Part shown: piece by piece, positions 44,266-54,360 of the stretch
How the letters are laid out: each line of letters opens with the position of its first letter
Position numbering within the stretch: position 1 is the first letter of the stretch
NCBI RefSeq assembly: GCF_007858975.2
Contig: NZ_CP042220.2
Span: 3,782,001 to 3,846,000, forward strand
Origin: Dickeya poaceiphila
GTDB taxonomy: Bacteria; Pseudomonadota; Gammaproteobacteria; Enterobacterales; Enterobacteriaceae
Length of the DNA: 64,000 bases
Reading direction: 5' to 3'
Translations under genes and position numbers: made by a program
The notes under the pieces: model-generated
Told to the model about the DNA's origin: nothing
The model's database searches: none
What the model saw: the letters and a program-made list of their open reading frames with translations, nothing else

Positions 44266-45828
44266 TTACCCCTGGGTTCTGATCAGATGATCAAACGCGC
44301 TCAGAGAGGCTTTGGCCCCTTCGCCAGTGGCGATGATAATCTGCTTGTAAGGTACGGTAGTGCAGTCCCCCGCCGCAAACACACCTTTCACGCTGGTTTC
44401 ACAACGGACATCGATCTCAATTTCACCGATGCGATTGCGCTCAACCGTTCCTTCCAGCCAGGCCGTATTCGGCAGCAGGCCGATTTGTACAAAAATCCCT
44501 TCCAGCGCCAGCTTATGAACGCTGTCAGTGACGCGATCCTTATACTGCAGGCCGGTGACCTTCTGTCCATCACCCAACACTTCCGTGGTCTGGGCATTCA
44601 CAATCACGTCCACGTTCGGCAGGCTGCGCAGTTTGCTCTGCAGCACGGAATCCGCTTTCAGTTCTGGCGCGAACTCCAGCAGGGTGACGTGTTTCACCAC
44701 GCCCGCCAGGTCGATAGCCGCCTCCACGCCGGAGTTACCGCCGCCGATCACCGCCACATGCTTGCCTTTAAACAGCGGACCATCGCAATGCGGGCAATAG
44801 GTCACGCCACGGGTACGGTACTGCTCTTCACCCGGCACGTTCATGTTGCGCCAGCGCGCACCGGTAGCAATGATGATGCTACGGGATTTCAGCACGGCGC
44901 CGGAGGCGGTTTCGATCTGGTGCGGCTGACCCGGTTCAGAAGCCGAAATCAATCTTTGCGCGCTCTGTAAATCGATAACATCAACATCGTAGTCATCTAC
45001 ATGGGTTTTCAGCGCGGTCGCCAGTTTGGCGCCTTCGGTCTTCGGCACCGAAATGTAGTTTTCGATATCGACGGTATCCAGAATCTGACCACCAAAGCGC
45101 TCGCCCATCAGGCCGGTGCGAATACCTTTACGAGCCGCGTATACAGCCGCCGCCGCACCCGCCGGGCCGCTGCCGACGATCAGCACGTCATACACCGGAC
45201 GGCTGTTGAGCTTATCGACCACACGGGCGTTGGCGCCGGTGTCAATTTTACCGACGATCTCAGCCAGACTCATGCGCCCCTGGCTGAAATGCTCGCCGTT
45301 CAGAAATACCGTGGGGACGCCCATGATATTGCGATCCTTGATCTCATCCTGAAACACACCGCCATCAATGGCAGTATGGGTAATGTTCGGGTTCAGGATG
45401 GACATTAAATTCAGCGCCTGCACCACGTCCGGACAATTGTGGCAGGTCAGCGAATAATAGGTTTCAAAGTGGAACGTGCCGTCCAGGCTGTGGATTTGAT
45501 CCAGCAATTCCTTCGCTTCTTTCGACGGGTGACCGCCAGTTTGCAGCAACGCCAGCACCAGCGAGGTAAATTCGTGTCCCATCGGTGCACCAGCGAAGCG
45601 AGGCCCGGTGGCCGCCCCCGGATTGGTTACCAGGAACGAAGGCTTACGCACAGGCAGGTCATTATTTTCAAAGAAACTGACTTTGTCGGACAACCCGGCA
45701 ACCTCAATGAGTAGTTCCCGAACTTCAGCGGATTTCGCTGAGTCATCCAGCGTCGCCACTAACTCAACCGGTTTGGTTAATTTTTCCAGATAGGTTTTCA
45801 GCTGGAGCTGCACGTTATTGTCGAGCAT
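44266..45828 (-). CDS. ahpF: Alkyl hydroperoxide reductase subunit F
   Basis: 520-residue flavoprotein disulfide reductase that passes electrons from NADH to AhpC. The N-terminal double-thioredoxin domain has the redox pair CHNC at 129-132. FAD-binding GSGPAG follows at about 219-224, and the second redox pair is CPHC at 345-348. The C-terminal [14 protein letters not shown] motif is also present. Full family length. It follows ahpC by 71 nt on the same strand and ends before a strong terminator. Confidence 0.97.
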   Translation of the reverse strand: MLDNNVQLQLKTYLEKLTKPVELVATLDDSAKSAEVRELLIEVAGLSDKVSFFENNDLPVRKPSFLVTNPGAATGPRFAGAPMGHEFTSLVLALLQTGGHPSKEAKELLDQIHSLDGTFHFETYYSLTCHNCPDVVQALNLMSILNPNITHTAIDGGVFQDEIKDRNIMGVPTVFLNGEHFSQGRMSLAEIVGKIDTGANARVVDKLNSRPVYDVLIVGSGPAGAAAAVYAARKGIRTGLMGERFGGQILDTVDIENYISVPKTEGAKLATALKTHVDDYDVDVIDLQSAQRLISASEPGQPHQIETASGAVLKSRSIIIATGARWRNMNVPGEEQYRTRGVTYCPHCDGPLFKGKHVAVIGGGNSGVEAAIDLAGVVKHVTLLEFAPELKADSVLQSKLRSLPNVDVIVNAQTTEVLGDGQKVTGLQYKDRVTDSVHKLALEGIFVQIGLLPNTAWLEGTVERNRIGEIEIDVRCETSVKGVFAAGDCTTVPYKQIIIATGEGAKASLSAFDHLIRTQG

Positions 45829-45899
45829 AGATTATCCTTGGCGTTGGCGTAAAAATCGGGTGCCATGCACCCGATAGAACATCAGGGGGAGAGTTGAGG

Positions 45900-46463
45900 T
45901 TAGATTTTGCCAACCAGGTCCAGAGACGGTGCCAGCGTGGCATCACCTTCTTTCCATTTAGCCGGGCACACTTCACCTGGATGAGACGCCACGTACTGAG
46001 CGGCTTTCACCTTACGCAGCAGGTCGGAGGCATCACGGCCAATACCTTCAGCAGTGATTTCCACCGCCTGAATGATGCCCTGCGGGTCAACGATGAAGGT
46101 GCCGCGGTCAGCCAGGCCCTGATCTTCACGCATGTTTTCGAAGTTACGGGTCAGCGCGCCGGTCGGGTCGCCGATCATGGCGTATTTAATTTTGGCGATA
46201 GTGTCAGAACTGCCGTGCCAGGCTTTGTGAGTAAAGTGGGTATCGGTAGATACAGAGTAAATATCTACGCCGATTTTCTGGAACTCGTCATAGTGATCCG
46301 CAACGTCGCCCAGTTCAGTCGGGCAGACAAACGTAAAGTCAGCCGGATAGAAGAAGAACACGCTCCATTTGCCTTCGATGCTCTGCTCAGTCACTTCAAC
46401 GAACTGACCATCTTTAAAGGCCTGGTTTTTAAACGGTTTAACTTTAGTATTAATAACGGACAT
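45900..46463 (-). CDS. ahpC: Alkyl hydroperoxide reductase subunit C (peroxiredoxin)
   Basis: 187-residue typical 2-Cys peroxiredoxin. Peroxidatic Cys47 is in FVCPTE and resolving Cys166 is in GEVCPAKW. It reduces hydrogen peroxide and organic hydroperoxides and is recycled by AhpF. The start [11 protein letters not shown] matches the family; the frame extends 22 codons upstream without family similarity. The AT-rich leader to 46600 probably holds an OxyR-type promoter, which I cannot place exactly. Confidence 0.97.
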   Translation of the reverse strand: MSVINTKVKPFKNQAFKDGQFVEVTEQSIEGKWSVFFFYPADFTFVCPTELGDVADHYDEFQKIGVDIYSVSTDTHFTHKAWHGSSDTIAKIKYAMIGDPTGALTRNFENMREDQGLADRGTFIVDPQGIIQAVEITAEGIGRDASDLLRKVKAAQYVASHPGEVCPAKWKEGDATLAPSLDLVGKI

Positions 46464-46739
46464 CGCTGATTCCTCATGTATTCCACTGTGTTTGGCTTGG
46501 AATGTAAGGTACAAAAATGTGATGCCCATCGCTAATGCGTTGTCTTTATCAAATCAATAAGCGATACCTAACGTTTTGCCAGCAGCACAATCACAACATG
46601 CCCGGCGGTAATGGACGCTTACAAACTGTCCGATTATCGGATAAGTACGAAGGATGCAGCACAGAAAAGGGTATGTTATAACAAGCCACACTCTATTCTT
46701 TTCAACACGTGTTGCCTGACAACTTACAGGTGGTCGGTT

Positions 46740-46970
46740 ATGAAACTCAGGATGTCGCTGGTTTTTCTCTCATTTGCGGCGGCCAACGCCTCGGCATTTC
46801 AGGCCAAACTGACGCCTGTCAACCCGAATGACGCCGCGAAACTGGCGCAGATGGAAACGGCATTCAGTAACGGTCATGTCGCTACAGGTCCGTTGGGTAT
46901 CTGCGATGCCACCTCAGTGAGCGGTTGCAACTGCCCGTTTTGCACCCAGTTAAGAAGTATTGGGCGTTAA
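46740..46970 (+). CDS. Small secreted cysteine-rich peptide, unknown
   Basis: 76-residue protein with a clear signal peptide (MKLRMSLVFLSFAAANASA). The mature part of about 57 residues ends in a cysteine-rich segment, ICDATSVSGCNCPFCTQLRS, with four Cys. AGGTGG lies a few bases upstream of the ATG, and the frame extends further upstream without signal-like character. I do not recognise it. It is divergent from ahpC. Secretion is inferred from the signal peptide. Confidence 0.65.
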   Translation: MKLRMSLVFLSFAAANASAFQAKLTPVNPNDAAKLAQMETAFSNGHVATGPLGICDATSVSGCNCPFCTQLRSIGR

Positions 46971-47014
46971 ATATCAGTAGCCGCCATCAGAAAAGCTGTC
47001 GGTTGGCTTTTGTT

Positions 47015-47768
47015 TTAACCTTCCTGATCGAGATTAAAGGATCGAAAACGCTCGGCGTATGTTCCTTCCCGCTCGGCAAACCGAAAGGCGCAGGCCCGCG
47101 CTACCACAATCTCCTCCGCCTGCGGCTGCTGTGACAACAACAGCAGCGTTTCATCAATAAAATCAGGCAACGGCATCGCACGCGGGTCATACCCCTGATC
47201 GCCCTGCAACCCGGTTTGCACCCAGGGCGGGATAATCTCGATGACTTGTACCGATGTCTGACGCAGTTGGCAGCGCAACGCTTGGGTGTAAGCGTGCAAC
47301 GCTGCTTTGCTGGCACAGTAGGTTGGAGTAATCGCCTGCGGCAAAAATGCCAGTTCCGGAGGTCACATTCACTATCGTCGCGTGCGGCTGACGCAGCAAA
47401 TGGGGAATTAATGCGCCAGTAAGCCACAGCGGACCCAACAGGTTGGTCGATACCGTATCGGTAATCTGTTGCGGGTCCACCTGGGTTAGATCTTCACGCC
47501 GCTGAATGCCGGCATTATTAATCAGCACATTGAGCGTCGGATAATCTTGCGTCAACTGTGCGACAAAAGCGTTAATCGCCATAGGATCGCGCTGATCCAA
47601 TACTCGCCAGACCATGCCAGGGAAAGGCGCTGCGGCCTGCCGCACGATCTCCTCACGCCGCCCGGCGATAATGACCTGATTACCCCGCTGATGGAACGCC
47701 GCCGCCAGCCCCAACCCGATGCCCGAACCACCGCCAGTAATCAGTATCGTATTGCCCGTCATTTTCAT
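47015..47768 (-). pseudogene. Short-chain dehydrogenase (DltE-like), frameshifted
   Basis: Minus-strand SDR gene in two overlapping frames. The first (from 47768) has TGGGSGIG and NNAG; the second (ending at 47015) has the catalytic YCASK and the C-terminal half. The switch is at about 47354, where GGAACTGGC replaces an expected GGACTGGC, a single extra base. Removing it gives LAFLPQAITPTYCASKAAL in frame, a normal SDR. It is either a recent inactivation or an assembly error. Confidence 0.8.
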
Positions 47769-47803
47769 CGCTGTCGCTCCCTGCCGTCATGACGCCATGC
47801 TGT

Positions 47804-48523
47804 TTAGTTAAACAGAAACGTGGTGATATCACTTTCCCGCAATAGATAAGATCCTGAGAAACTACGCCCAGCCAGATAATCAGCCGACAGGTCAGTCAAC
47901 AACTGCAAAGTAAAGGTATGCTGTACCGCATCCAGCCCGACCATGCGGACATCCAGGAAGTCAAAGTAGCGTTTTACCTTCGGATACAACGCTTTATATA
48001 AACTTTCCTTGGCGGAAAAATTCAGTGTCAACATTCTGGCGAAACTCATCGAATCGTGGGAATGCAACCAGTCATACTCAATCTCATCAGCGATGCCGGG
48101 CCACAGGTTGCTGGCGCGCTCAGCGTGCATCCAGGTTTCGATATCCAGCCCGATACAGGTGATATCCCGGCTGCATTGATGCGCGGCACACAACACACTA
48201 TCGACGTTGTGGCTGAGCGAACCTGCGATGCCCTCCGGCCACTGCGGCGAGCGATCAGGCGCACTGGTCAATACATAGCTATCCACGCCCAGCCGGGACA
48301 TCACCGTCTGCGCCAGATAACGCCCCGCCAGATACTCTGCCCGGCGTTTCGGCACTGAACGCGTGATCGCCTCCGGCATAGGGAACCCTGCCAGAGAAAA
48401 CAAATCATCACGATACGCCGACAAGTCGAAATAGCAGCGAGCGCAATGCCCTGGGTAAGCAGTCTCATTCCCAGCCGGACTGATGGTCAACCACTCGATA
48501 TTTTTTATAAATGAAGCAAGCAT
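47804..48523 (-). CDS. EntD-type 4'-phosphopantetheinyl transferase
   Basis: 239-residue Sfp/EntD-type enzyme. Conserved blocks are KRRAEYLAGR at 59-68, SLSH at 102-105, the metal-binding GLDIE at 125-129 and FSAKESLYK at 169-177. It moves the phosphopantetheine arm of CoA onto Ser of peptidyl, aryl and acyl carrier domains. No NRPS gene is adjacent, so it probably serves megasynthases elsewhere, including those at 2895-19719. It lies just after the frameshifted SDR on the same strand, not clearly in an operon. Confidence 0.9.
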   Translation of the reverse strand: MLASFIKNIEWLTISPAGNETAYPGHCARCYFDLSAYRDDLFSLAGFPMPEAITRSVPKRRAEYLAGRYLAQTVMSRLGVDSYVLTSAPDRSPQWPEGIAGSLSHNVDSVLCAAHQCSRDITCIGLDIETWMHAERASNLWPGIADEIEYDWLHSHDSMSFARMLTLNFSAKESLYKALYPKVKRYFDFLDVRMVGLDAVQHTFTLQLLTDLSADYLAGRSFSGSYLLRESDITTFLFN

Positions 48524-48919
48524 GTCACTGCACTCTGCAACGTAGAACTATCCCAGTAGGCATAACTGACAGCTGAAATAACCTGTTGGAATAGGTTCTT
48601 AATATGTCATAAGGAATAGACGAAGCACGTTAAACGATTTTCGTCGCAAGTTCATACCGCATCAGACAAAGAAAAACATCAAAAAATGACGTTCGTCGCT
48701 TTCTTAACTGGCAATATGCGGGTTAGACGCTGTTTTGATTGTTAAATTTGCCGCGTTGACAGCGATACTCACCATAAAAATAGGTTTCTGATGGATACGC
48801 AGGCACTCACCACAGGTCGATTCCGACAGACAACGCGATTTGCCAGGTTTATGCATTGTCACGGAAACAGCCGACAAAACAGGGAAATATCGCCGTCTGA
48901 CGATAAGGTGCCAGACGGA
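48524..48919. other. 396-bp intergenic region without recognised gene
   Basis: Between the phosphopantetheinyl transferase gene and yjjV, both on the minus strand. AT-rich near 48600-48780, presumably holding the transferase promoter. No RNA gene or clear terminator was seen. Confidence 0.35.
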
Positions 48920-49753
48920 TTACGCAGACTCCGGTAATCGCAGTCCCGGAAACAATCGTAGCGTATTAGCAAGAATGGCATCTGCAATCACCTGCGGCCA
49001 CTCCGGACGCAGTTCGCATAGCGCGTCGAATACCGAAACAATACGCTCAGGGCGATTCGGTTGCCCCTGAAATCCGTACACCGGCATATCCGGCGCATCG
49101 GTTTCCAGCAACAGTCGGTCAAGCGGCAAACGGGCGATAGCCTGACGGGTCTTGTTGGCGCGCGGATAAGTGATAGTACCGCCGACCCCGATATAGTAGC
49201 CAAGGCGGATAAACGTCATGGCCTGATCGTAGCTACCGGCAAAACCGTGCACCACCCCCGTACATGGCACCGGATGGCGGCGCAGCATCTGCGCCAGTTG
49301 ATCATGGCTGCGGCGGGAATGGAGAATCACCGGTAGATCATGTTGGGCCGCCAGCTTAAGCTGGGCTGCCAGAAACGCTTTCTGCCGTTCAAATTGCGGC
49401 TCCAGCATGTAAAGATCCAGACCTACCTCACCCACCGCGACCAAACGCGGAGGCGAGTACGCCAATGCCGACGCCAGTTCGGCCAGATGCGCCTCCTGAT
49501 GCCCGGCAATATACAACGGATGTAATCCCAGAGCAGCGTATAGAACGGACCAACGCTCACTGAGCGCCAATACCCGGTCAACGTGTTCAGCGGCCACAGC
49601 CGGCACAATCAAGCGGCGGACGCCTGCCTGCGCGGCCCGCGCCAAACTGCTCGCGGCATCGTCAGCAAACAGAGGAAAATCAAAGTGGCAATGGGTGTCG
49701 ATAAACCCAAAGGCCGGCACCTGCGCATCATCAGATAAAGAATGGGGGGGCAA
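48920..49753 (-). CDS. yjjV: TatD-family metal-dependent hydrolase YjjV
   Basis: 277-residue TatD-type hydrolase. It has the metal-binding FIDTHCHFD at the N-terminus, VAVGEVGLDLY, VILHSRRSHD, VVHGFAGS and LLETDAPDMP. It is a TIM-barrel metalloenzyme of the amidohydrolase superfamily, probably a deoxyribonuclease or phosphodiesterase in the cytosol. Position near osmY and prfC matches enterobacterial yjjV. Confidence 0.9.
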   Translation of the reverse strand: MPPHSLSDDAQVPAFGFIDTHCHFDFPLFADDAASSLARAAQAGVRRLIVPAVAAEHVDRVLALSERWSVLYAALGLHPLYIAGHQEAHLAELASALAYSPPRLVAVGEVGLDLYMLEPQFERQKAFLAAQLKLAAQHDLPVILHSRRSHDQLAQMLRRHPVPCTGVVHGFAGSYDQAMTFIRLGYYIGVGGTITYPRANKTRQAIARLPLDRLLLETDAPDMPVYGFQGQPNRPERIVSVFDALCELRPEWPQVIADAILANTLRLFPGLRLPESA

Positions 49754-49763
49754 CGGTCATCCC

Positions 49764-49955
49764 TTAGTGCAAGCTGTCATGCTCTAAGGATACCTTCTCC
49801 TGATCTTTTCCGTAATATTCCTGCATCACACCTGCCAGAAAATCGTGGTTTCCCGCGACCCAAGCTCCGTCGCTGTCAACACATTCAGCCCACAGCTCCC
49901 ACAGACAACCTTTCCATTGTTTCCATCTGCCAATAGCGACATCCAGATTCATCAT
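49764..49955 (-). CDS. CsbD-like stress protein
   Basis: 63-residue protein (MMNLDVAIGRWKQWKG). The pattern WKQWKG, ELWAE, VAGNHDFLAGVMQEYYGKD follows the CsbD family of small stress-induced proteins such as YjbJ. Two adjacent ATG codons lie 4-7 nt after GGGGGT; either could be the start. It has two Cys, unusual for the family. Function in this family is poorly known; stress response is inferred. Confidence 0.7.
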   Translation of the reverse strand: MMNLDVAIGRWKQWKGCLWELWAECVDSDGAWVAGNHDFLAGVMQEYYGKDQEKVSLEHDSLH

Positions 49956-50039
49956 AATGACCCCCAGACAAACTTCGGACAAAAAAACAACACAGACAGT
50001 GTGACGAAATAACATGACAGACATATGGAATTTCCACGC

Positions 50040-50201
50040 CTATGGTCGGCGACGTCCCATAAACAAGCTAAGCAGGAACAAGATAATTCCAACCACAAAA
50101 ACGATTTTGGCGACGGCGGCAGCCGTACCGGCAAGCGCACCAAACCCGAAAGCAGCCGCAAGAACCGCAATGATGAGAAAAAAAATGCCCCAGCGAAACA
50201 T
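50040..50201 (-). CDS. ytjA: Small membrane protein YtjA (DUF1328)
   Basis: 53-residue protein [16 protein letters not shown]... with two hydrophobic segments and a GRRRP C-terminus, the DUF1328/YtjA family. AGGAGG lies 4 nt before the ATG; the open frame continues upstream but lacks family similarity. It sits in the inner membrane with unknown role, next to osmY as in other enterobacteria. Confidence 0.88.
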   Translation of the reverse strand: MFRWGIFFLIIAVLAAAFGFGALAGTAAAVAKIVFVVGIILFLLSLFMGRRRP

Positions 50202-50368
50202 CAGACCTCCTTGCATATGCACATTGAGAGGGGTATCGCCGTCAGTACCCCTGCAAAAAACGGTCTGGGTACGCGGCGACATCCGCAATCACTCAAAGAA
50301 AGGGCGTAATGGCGACAACAAGCGTACTATCATGCTGCTGTCAATGCTCAGCGGTGAGGCGATAGAAT

Positions 50369-51025
50369 TCAGGATTTCACAGTCAGTTCATTTTTGACGC
50401 TTTTGACGCCGCTAACCGCCTTGGCAATCGCTTCAGCCCGTTCAGCTTGCGCCCGGTCGCCGACCTGGCCAGTCAACAATACCACGCCATCCTGAGTGAC
50501 CACCTTGATATGACGAGAAGGCACGATGTCATCTGCCAACAATTTGGCCTTGATGGTACTGGTGGTGAGGGCGTCACCAGCATACGCGCTAACCGACTGC
50601 ACACCGCTGCCATCCTTCACCTGTAATTTATCACTGACCGATTTCACCCCTTCAGTCTGGACGGCAATTTTCACCGCTTGGGTCGCCATCTGCTGGCTGG
50701 CAATAAAGCCGCTAAGCATCACCACACCATCGTGGGTGGAGACGGAAATATTATTGCTGTCGAGCGTTTCGTCTTTTAGCAATGCGCCTTTTACTCTGGC
50801 GGTGAGGGTGCTGTCGTCTACATAGTCAGTAGCCTTCTGTACGGAATTATCGATTTTCTTACCTGCGGTATCGGCGATACGCTGCGCCTGCTGTACCAGC
50901 GTTTCCTGCTCAGCCTGCGCCTGACCACTTGCCAGTACCGAACCCAGTACCAACGCCGCCAGCGACAATCCACACTTAGCCCACCGTTCACATTGCATCG
51001 AAAGTGTAATCTTGGTCTTTTTCAT
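50369..51025 (-). CDS. osmY: Periplasmic BON-domain protein OsmY
   Basis: 218-residue osmotically inducible periplasmic protein. A long signal peptide ends near GQAQA (about 38-42). Two BON domains follow (DSTLTARVKGALLKDETLD... and TTSTIKAKLLADDIV...), each with the conserved glycine-containing strand (HDGVVMLSGF, QDGVVLLTGQV). It binds membrane surfaces and acts as a chaperone-like stress protein. The ATG at 51023-51025 is preceded by AAGGAAGG. Confidence 0.93.
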   Translation of the reverse strand: MKKTKITLSMQCERWAKCGLSLAALVLGSVLASGQAQAEQETLVQQAQRIADTAGKKIDNSVQKATDYVDDSTLTARVKGALLKDETLDSNNISVSTHDGVVMLSGFIASQQMATQAVKIAVQTEGVKSVSDKLQVKDGSGVQSVSAYAGDALTTSTIKAKLLADDIVPSRHIKVVTQDGVVLLTGQVGDRAQAERAEAIAKAVSGVKSVKNELTVKS

Positions 51026-51324
51026 CAATACCTTCCTTATCGTTATCGCCTGTTTTACAACAGGTTTACTACTACTCGTGTCAGAACGATTCGTTACGTC
51101 ATTTCAGATTATTCTATTAACCAATCAAATATAAAAAACATAAAAACCTAATTTTAAACGAATAATGGTTAAATAAACTAAAACCGTAACACACTGGTAA
51201 CTATAGACAATGGCAGGCAAAAACCCAGCACAGAACGGCGGGAAGACAGTGATTTCAGATTTGTCCGTGGCGGGGAAACGATCAGAAGACAGTCATCACG
51301 TTATTGATAGTTAATCAATATGAT

Positions 51325-51353
51325 AAAACCACCCACTCCTAGCGGAGTGGGTG
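51325..51353 (-). terminator. Rho-independent terminator of prfC
   Basis: Perfect 10-bp stem CACCCACTCC/GGAGTGGGTG around a TAGC loop. On the minus strand it is followed by a short T run, 27 bp after the prfC stop. The remaining sequence to osmY (51026-51324) shows no gene. Confidence 0.75.
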
Positions 51354-51380
51354 ATATAGCAACGATTAATATACCAACGA

Positions 51381-52970
51381 TTAATGTTCGCGGGTCTTAT
51401 GGAACTGCACGTCAGGATAACGCTCCTGCGCGAGATTGAGGTTAACCATGGTCGGTGCTACATACGCCAGGTTGTCGCCGCCATCCAACGCCAGATTCGG
51501 CTCGTTCTTGCGCTTGAATTCCTCGAACTTCTTCACATCGCCGCACTCAACCCAGCGTGCGGTAGAGACGTTCACCGATTCGTACACCGCTTCCACGTTG
51601 TATTCGGTTTTCAGGCGGGCTACCACCACGTCAAACTGCAACACACCGACCGCACCCACGATCAAATCATTGTTGATAAGCGGCCTGAACACCTGCACAG
51701 CGCCCTCTTCGGAAAGCTGCACCAACCCTTTAAGCAACTGTTTTTGCTTAAGCGGATCACGCAGGCGAATACGGCGAAACAGCTCCGGCGCAAAGTTGGG
51801 AATACCGGTGAATTTCAGATCTTCGCCCTGAGTAAAGGTATCGCCGATCTGAATGGTGCCGTGGTTATGCAAGCCGATAATGTCACCCGGCCAGGCTTCT
51901 TCCACATGGGAGCGATCACCTGCCATGAACGTTAGCGCATCAGAGATCACTACGTCTTTGCCGGTACGCACCTGACGCAGCTTCATCCCTTTCTCGTACC
52001 GTCCGGACACCACACGCATGAACGCCACACGGTCGCGGTGTTTCGGGTCCATATTGGCCTGAATCTTAAACACAAAACCGCTGAACTTCTCTTCGTCGGC
52101 ACTCACCACACGCGCATCGGTCTTACGCGGCATCGGTGCAGGCGCCCAGGCCACCAGCCCATCCAGCATGTGATCGACACCGAAGTTACCCAGCGCCGTA
52201 CCGAAAAATACCGGCGTCATTTCACCGTTCAGAAATGCATCTTGATCAAACTCGTGGGAAGCGCCTTTCACTAATTCCAGTTCTTCGCGCAACTGCGCGG
52301 CCAGATCTTCACCTACTGCCTGATCCAGTTCCGGATTATCCAGCCCTTTGACGATGCGCACCGCCTGAATGGTATGACCCATACCGCTCTGATAGAGATA
52401 AACCTCGTCCTTATAAAGGTGGTATACGCCCTTAAACAGCTTGCCGCAGCCAATCGGCCAGGTAATCGGCGCACAGGCGATGTTCAGTTCGTTTTCCACC
52501 TCGTCCAGCAGTTCCATCGGGTCGCGGATATCACGGTCGAGTTTGTTCATGAAAGTCAGGATCGGCGTATCGCGCAGACGGGTCACTTCCATCAGCTTAC
52601 GGGTCCGGTCTTCTACGCCTTTGGCGGCATCGATCACCATCAGGCAGCAGTCAACCGCGGTTAGCGTGCGGTAGGTATCTTCGGAGAAGTCTTCATGCCC
52701 CGGCGTATCCAGCAGATTGACCAGACATTCACGGTACGGGAACTGCATCACCGAGGTGGTAATCGAGATACCACGCTGTTTTTCCATCTCCATCCAGTCA
52801 GATTTAGCGTGCTGGTTGGAGCCGCGTCCCTTTACCGTACCGGCGACCTGAATCGCCTGTCCGAACAACAGCACCTTTTCCGTAATGGTGGTTTTACCGG
52901 CGTCAGGGTGAGAGATAATGGCGAATGTCCGACGTTTCGAGACTTCGCGTGCGTATTCACTTGGAGACAT
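51381..52970 (-). CDS. prfC: Peptide chain release factor 3
   Basis: 529-residue GTPase that recycles RF1/RF2 from the ribosome after termination. G-domain motifs are [17 protein letters not shown] and MNKLDRD. Length and start ([16 protein letters not shown]) match the family. Single gene with its own terminator. Confidence 0.97.
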   Translation of the reverse strand: MSPSEYAREVSKRRTFAIISHPDAGKTTITEKVLLFGQAIQVAGTVKGRGSNQHAKSDWMEMEKQRGISITTSVMQFPYRECLVNLLDTPGHEDFSEDTYRTLTAVDCCLMVIDAAKGVEDRTRKLMEVTRLRDTPILTFMNKLDRDIRDPMELLDEVENELNIACAPITWPIGCGKLFKGVYHLYKDEVYLYQSGMGHTIQAVRIVKGLDNPELDQAVGEDLAAQLREELELVKGASHEFDQDAFLNGEMTPVFFGTALGNFGVDHMLDGLVAWAPAPMPRKTDARVVSADEEKFSGFVFKIQANMDPKHRDRVAFMRVVSGRYEKGMKLRQVRTGKDVVISDALTFMAGDRSHVEEAWPGDIIGLHNHGTIQIGDTFTQGEDLKFTGIPNFAPELFRRIRLRDPLKQKQLLKGLVQLSEEGAVQVFRPLINNDLIVGAVGVLQFDVVVARLKTEYNVEAVYESVNVSTARWVECGDVKKFEEFKRKNEPNLALDGGDNLAYVAPTMVNLNLAQERYPDVQFHKTREH

Positions 52971-53384
52971 GTTATTCAGGCTTCTTTAATAGTTAGGTGA
53001 CGACATCTGCATCACGCAAGCGATGCCGCACCAGACAAAATTAGGAAATAAAAGACAGATAAAGCTGTCTGATGCCAATCAGTTAAGCCATCAGGACACG
53101 GGTAAGCGTGGCCGCACGGCAGAAAAGTTCCTCTAAGCACTTTTACACGCGTTTTCCCCCACACAGGCTTAAGTGACAGGCATCGTAGCGACAGATGGAT
53201 AAGGCGCTCATTTTCTCTGATTTACCGGCCCGGCACAATCAATCATGACGTAAACACCGCCGGTGGTAACCTAAACCCTATATGAGTCACGCTCTGATAA
53301 TAACATTTAGAAACACTCATAAAGATTCGTTTTACACTCACCGATAACAAACAGGCTAACGCTTACCTAATTTAAGGAGAAAGC
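52971..53384. other. 414-bp divergent intergenic region
   Basis: Lies between the divergent prfC and the unrecognised gene at 53385, so it should hold both promoters. AAGGAG precedes the downstream ATG. No RNA gene or repeat was recognised. Confidence 0.35.
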
Positions 53385-54257
53385 ATGGATCTGTCTGTTA
53401 TCAATGCGGGCTATAGCCATTCTCAGGACCCAACCACCTCGCTATCGAACGCCGGGCAACGCCTCGACACAGAAAAACGCGACCCGTTGACCGGAAAAAC
53501 CATCACCGCCCCCACCAGCATCAAGGTTTCGCAAGAAACCCTGACGCGCTGGCGCCAGGGCACCTCACAAAGCGAACCGCTGAGTAAGGAAGAACAGGAC
53601 AAACTGACGCGCACCATTCGTGATCTGCGTAATGATATCATCACGCGCACCGCCTCCGGCGTCAGTCTGGACAACCCGCTATTCAAAGACCCTTTCACCG
53701 CCAGCAATGCCCTGCTTTTCAGCAGTTGGGCCAATAATATCAACGCTGACAGCCACCTCAGTAAAGAAGACCTCCTGACGCTGGTCCACGACGTGTTGGC
53801 CTACGGCTTTACCGATCAGCAGAGCAATATCACCAGCGCGATGCAACTGAGCGTGAAAAAAGCCGAACTGACGGCTATCAAAGACAAATACCTGAACAGC
53901 GACTATCAGCAGCAAGCACAAGCGGCCATCAACAGTTTTTTCAGCCAGAAAGTCGCCAATGAAGACAGCATCAGTAAAGCGCTGATGGAAGGGGAATATC
54001 GCATCGGCATCGAAATGGGTGACACCGCTCGCGCCGCCTGGGCACAAAGTCAGCTACAGAAATATGACACCGGCACCAGCGACGTGCAGCTCAAACGCCA
54101 GCACATTTTCGCACTGGCGAGCAATAACAACGTTGACGGTTGGTTCGACTCATTCCGCCATTACCTGCAAACGTCCCCGTCACCCAGCGACTGGGAACAG
54201 CACAATATCGATGCATTACAATCCCAATGGCAGCAGTTCCAGCAACGTCTGGGTTAA
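53385..54257 (+). CDS. Unrecognised 290-residue protein
   Basis: Hydrophilic, mostly helical protein without signal peptide, membrane segment or known motif that I can identify. The N-terminal 60 residues are rich in Ser, Thr, Asn and Gln (MDLSVINAGYSHSQDPTTSL), typical of flexible or secreted proteins. The rest contains predicted helices with many Gln and Asn and a C-terminal QWQQFQQRLG. It is preceded by AAGGAG and followed by a hairpin at 54271-54293. It interrupts the otherwise conserved prfC-ytjB neighbourhood. Codon use resembles the core genes, so it is not obviously recent. Confidence 0.75.
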   Translation: MDLSVINAGYSHSQDPTTSLSNAGQRLDTEKRDPLTGKTITAPTSIKVSQETLTRWRQGTSQSEPLSKEEQDKLTRTIRDLRNDIITRTASGVSLDNPLFKDPFTASNALLFSSWANNINADSHLSKEDLLTLVHDVLAYGFTDQQSNITSAMQLSVKKAELTAIKDKYLNSDYQQQAQAAINSFFSQKVANEDSISKALMEGEYRIGIEMGDTARAAWAQSQLQKYDTGTSDVQLKRQHIFALASNNNVDGWFDSFRHYLQTSPSPSDWEQHNIDALQSQWQQFQQRLG

Positions 54258-54360
54258 CTGAGACTGTAGAGCACAATCAAGGACTGATTGTGCAGGGACA
54301 GAGTGTACAGGGACAACGTGTGCCGAGCTAACCGGGGCAAATATGATGAAAGACCCCTGT

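Noticed and set aside
46464..46600. Possible OxyR site upstream of ahpC
   Set aside because: OxyR control of ahpC is expected, but the spaced ATAG/CTAT pattern could not be placed convincingly by eye.
54271..54293. Hairpin GCACAATCA/TGATTGTGC after the 290-residue protein gene
   Set aside because: A perfect stem but no T run on either strand, so not called a terminator.
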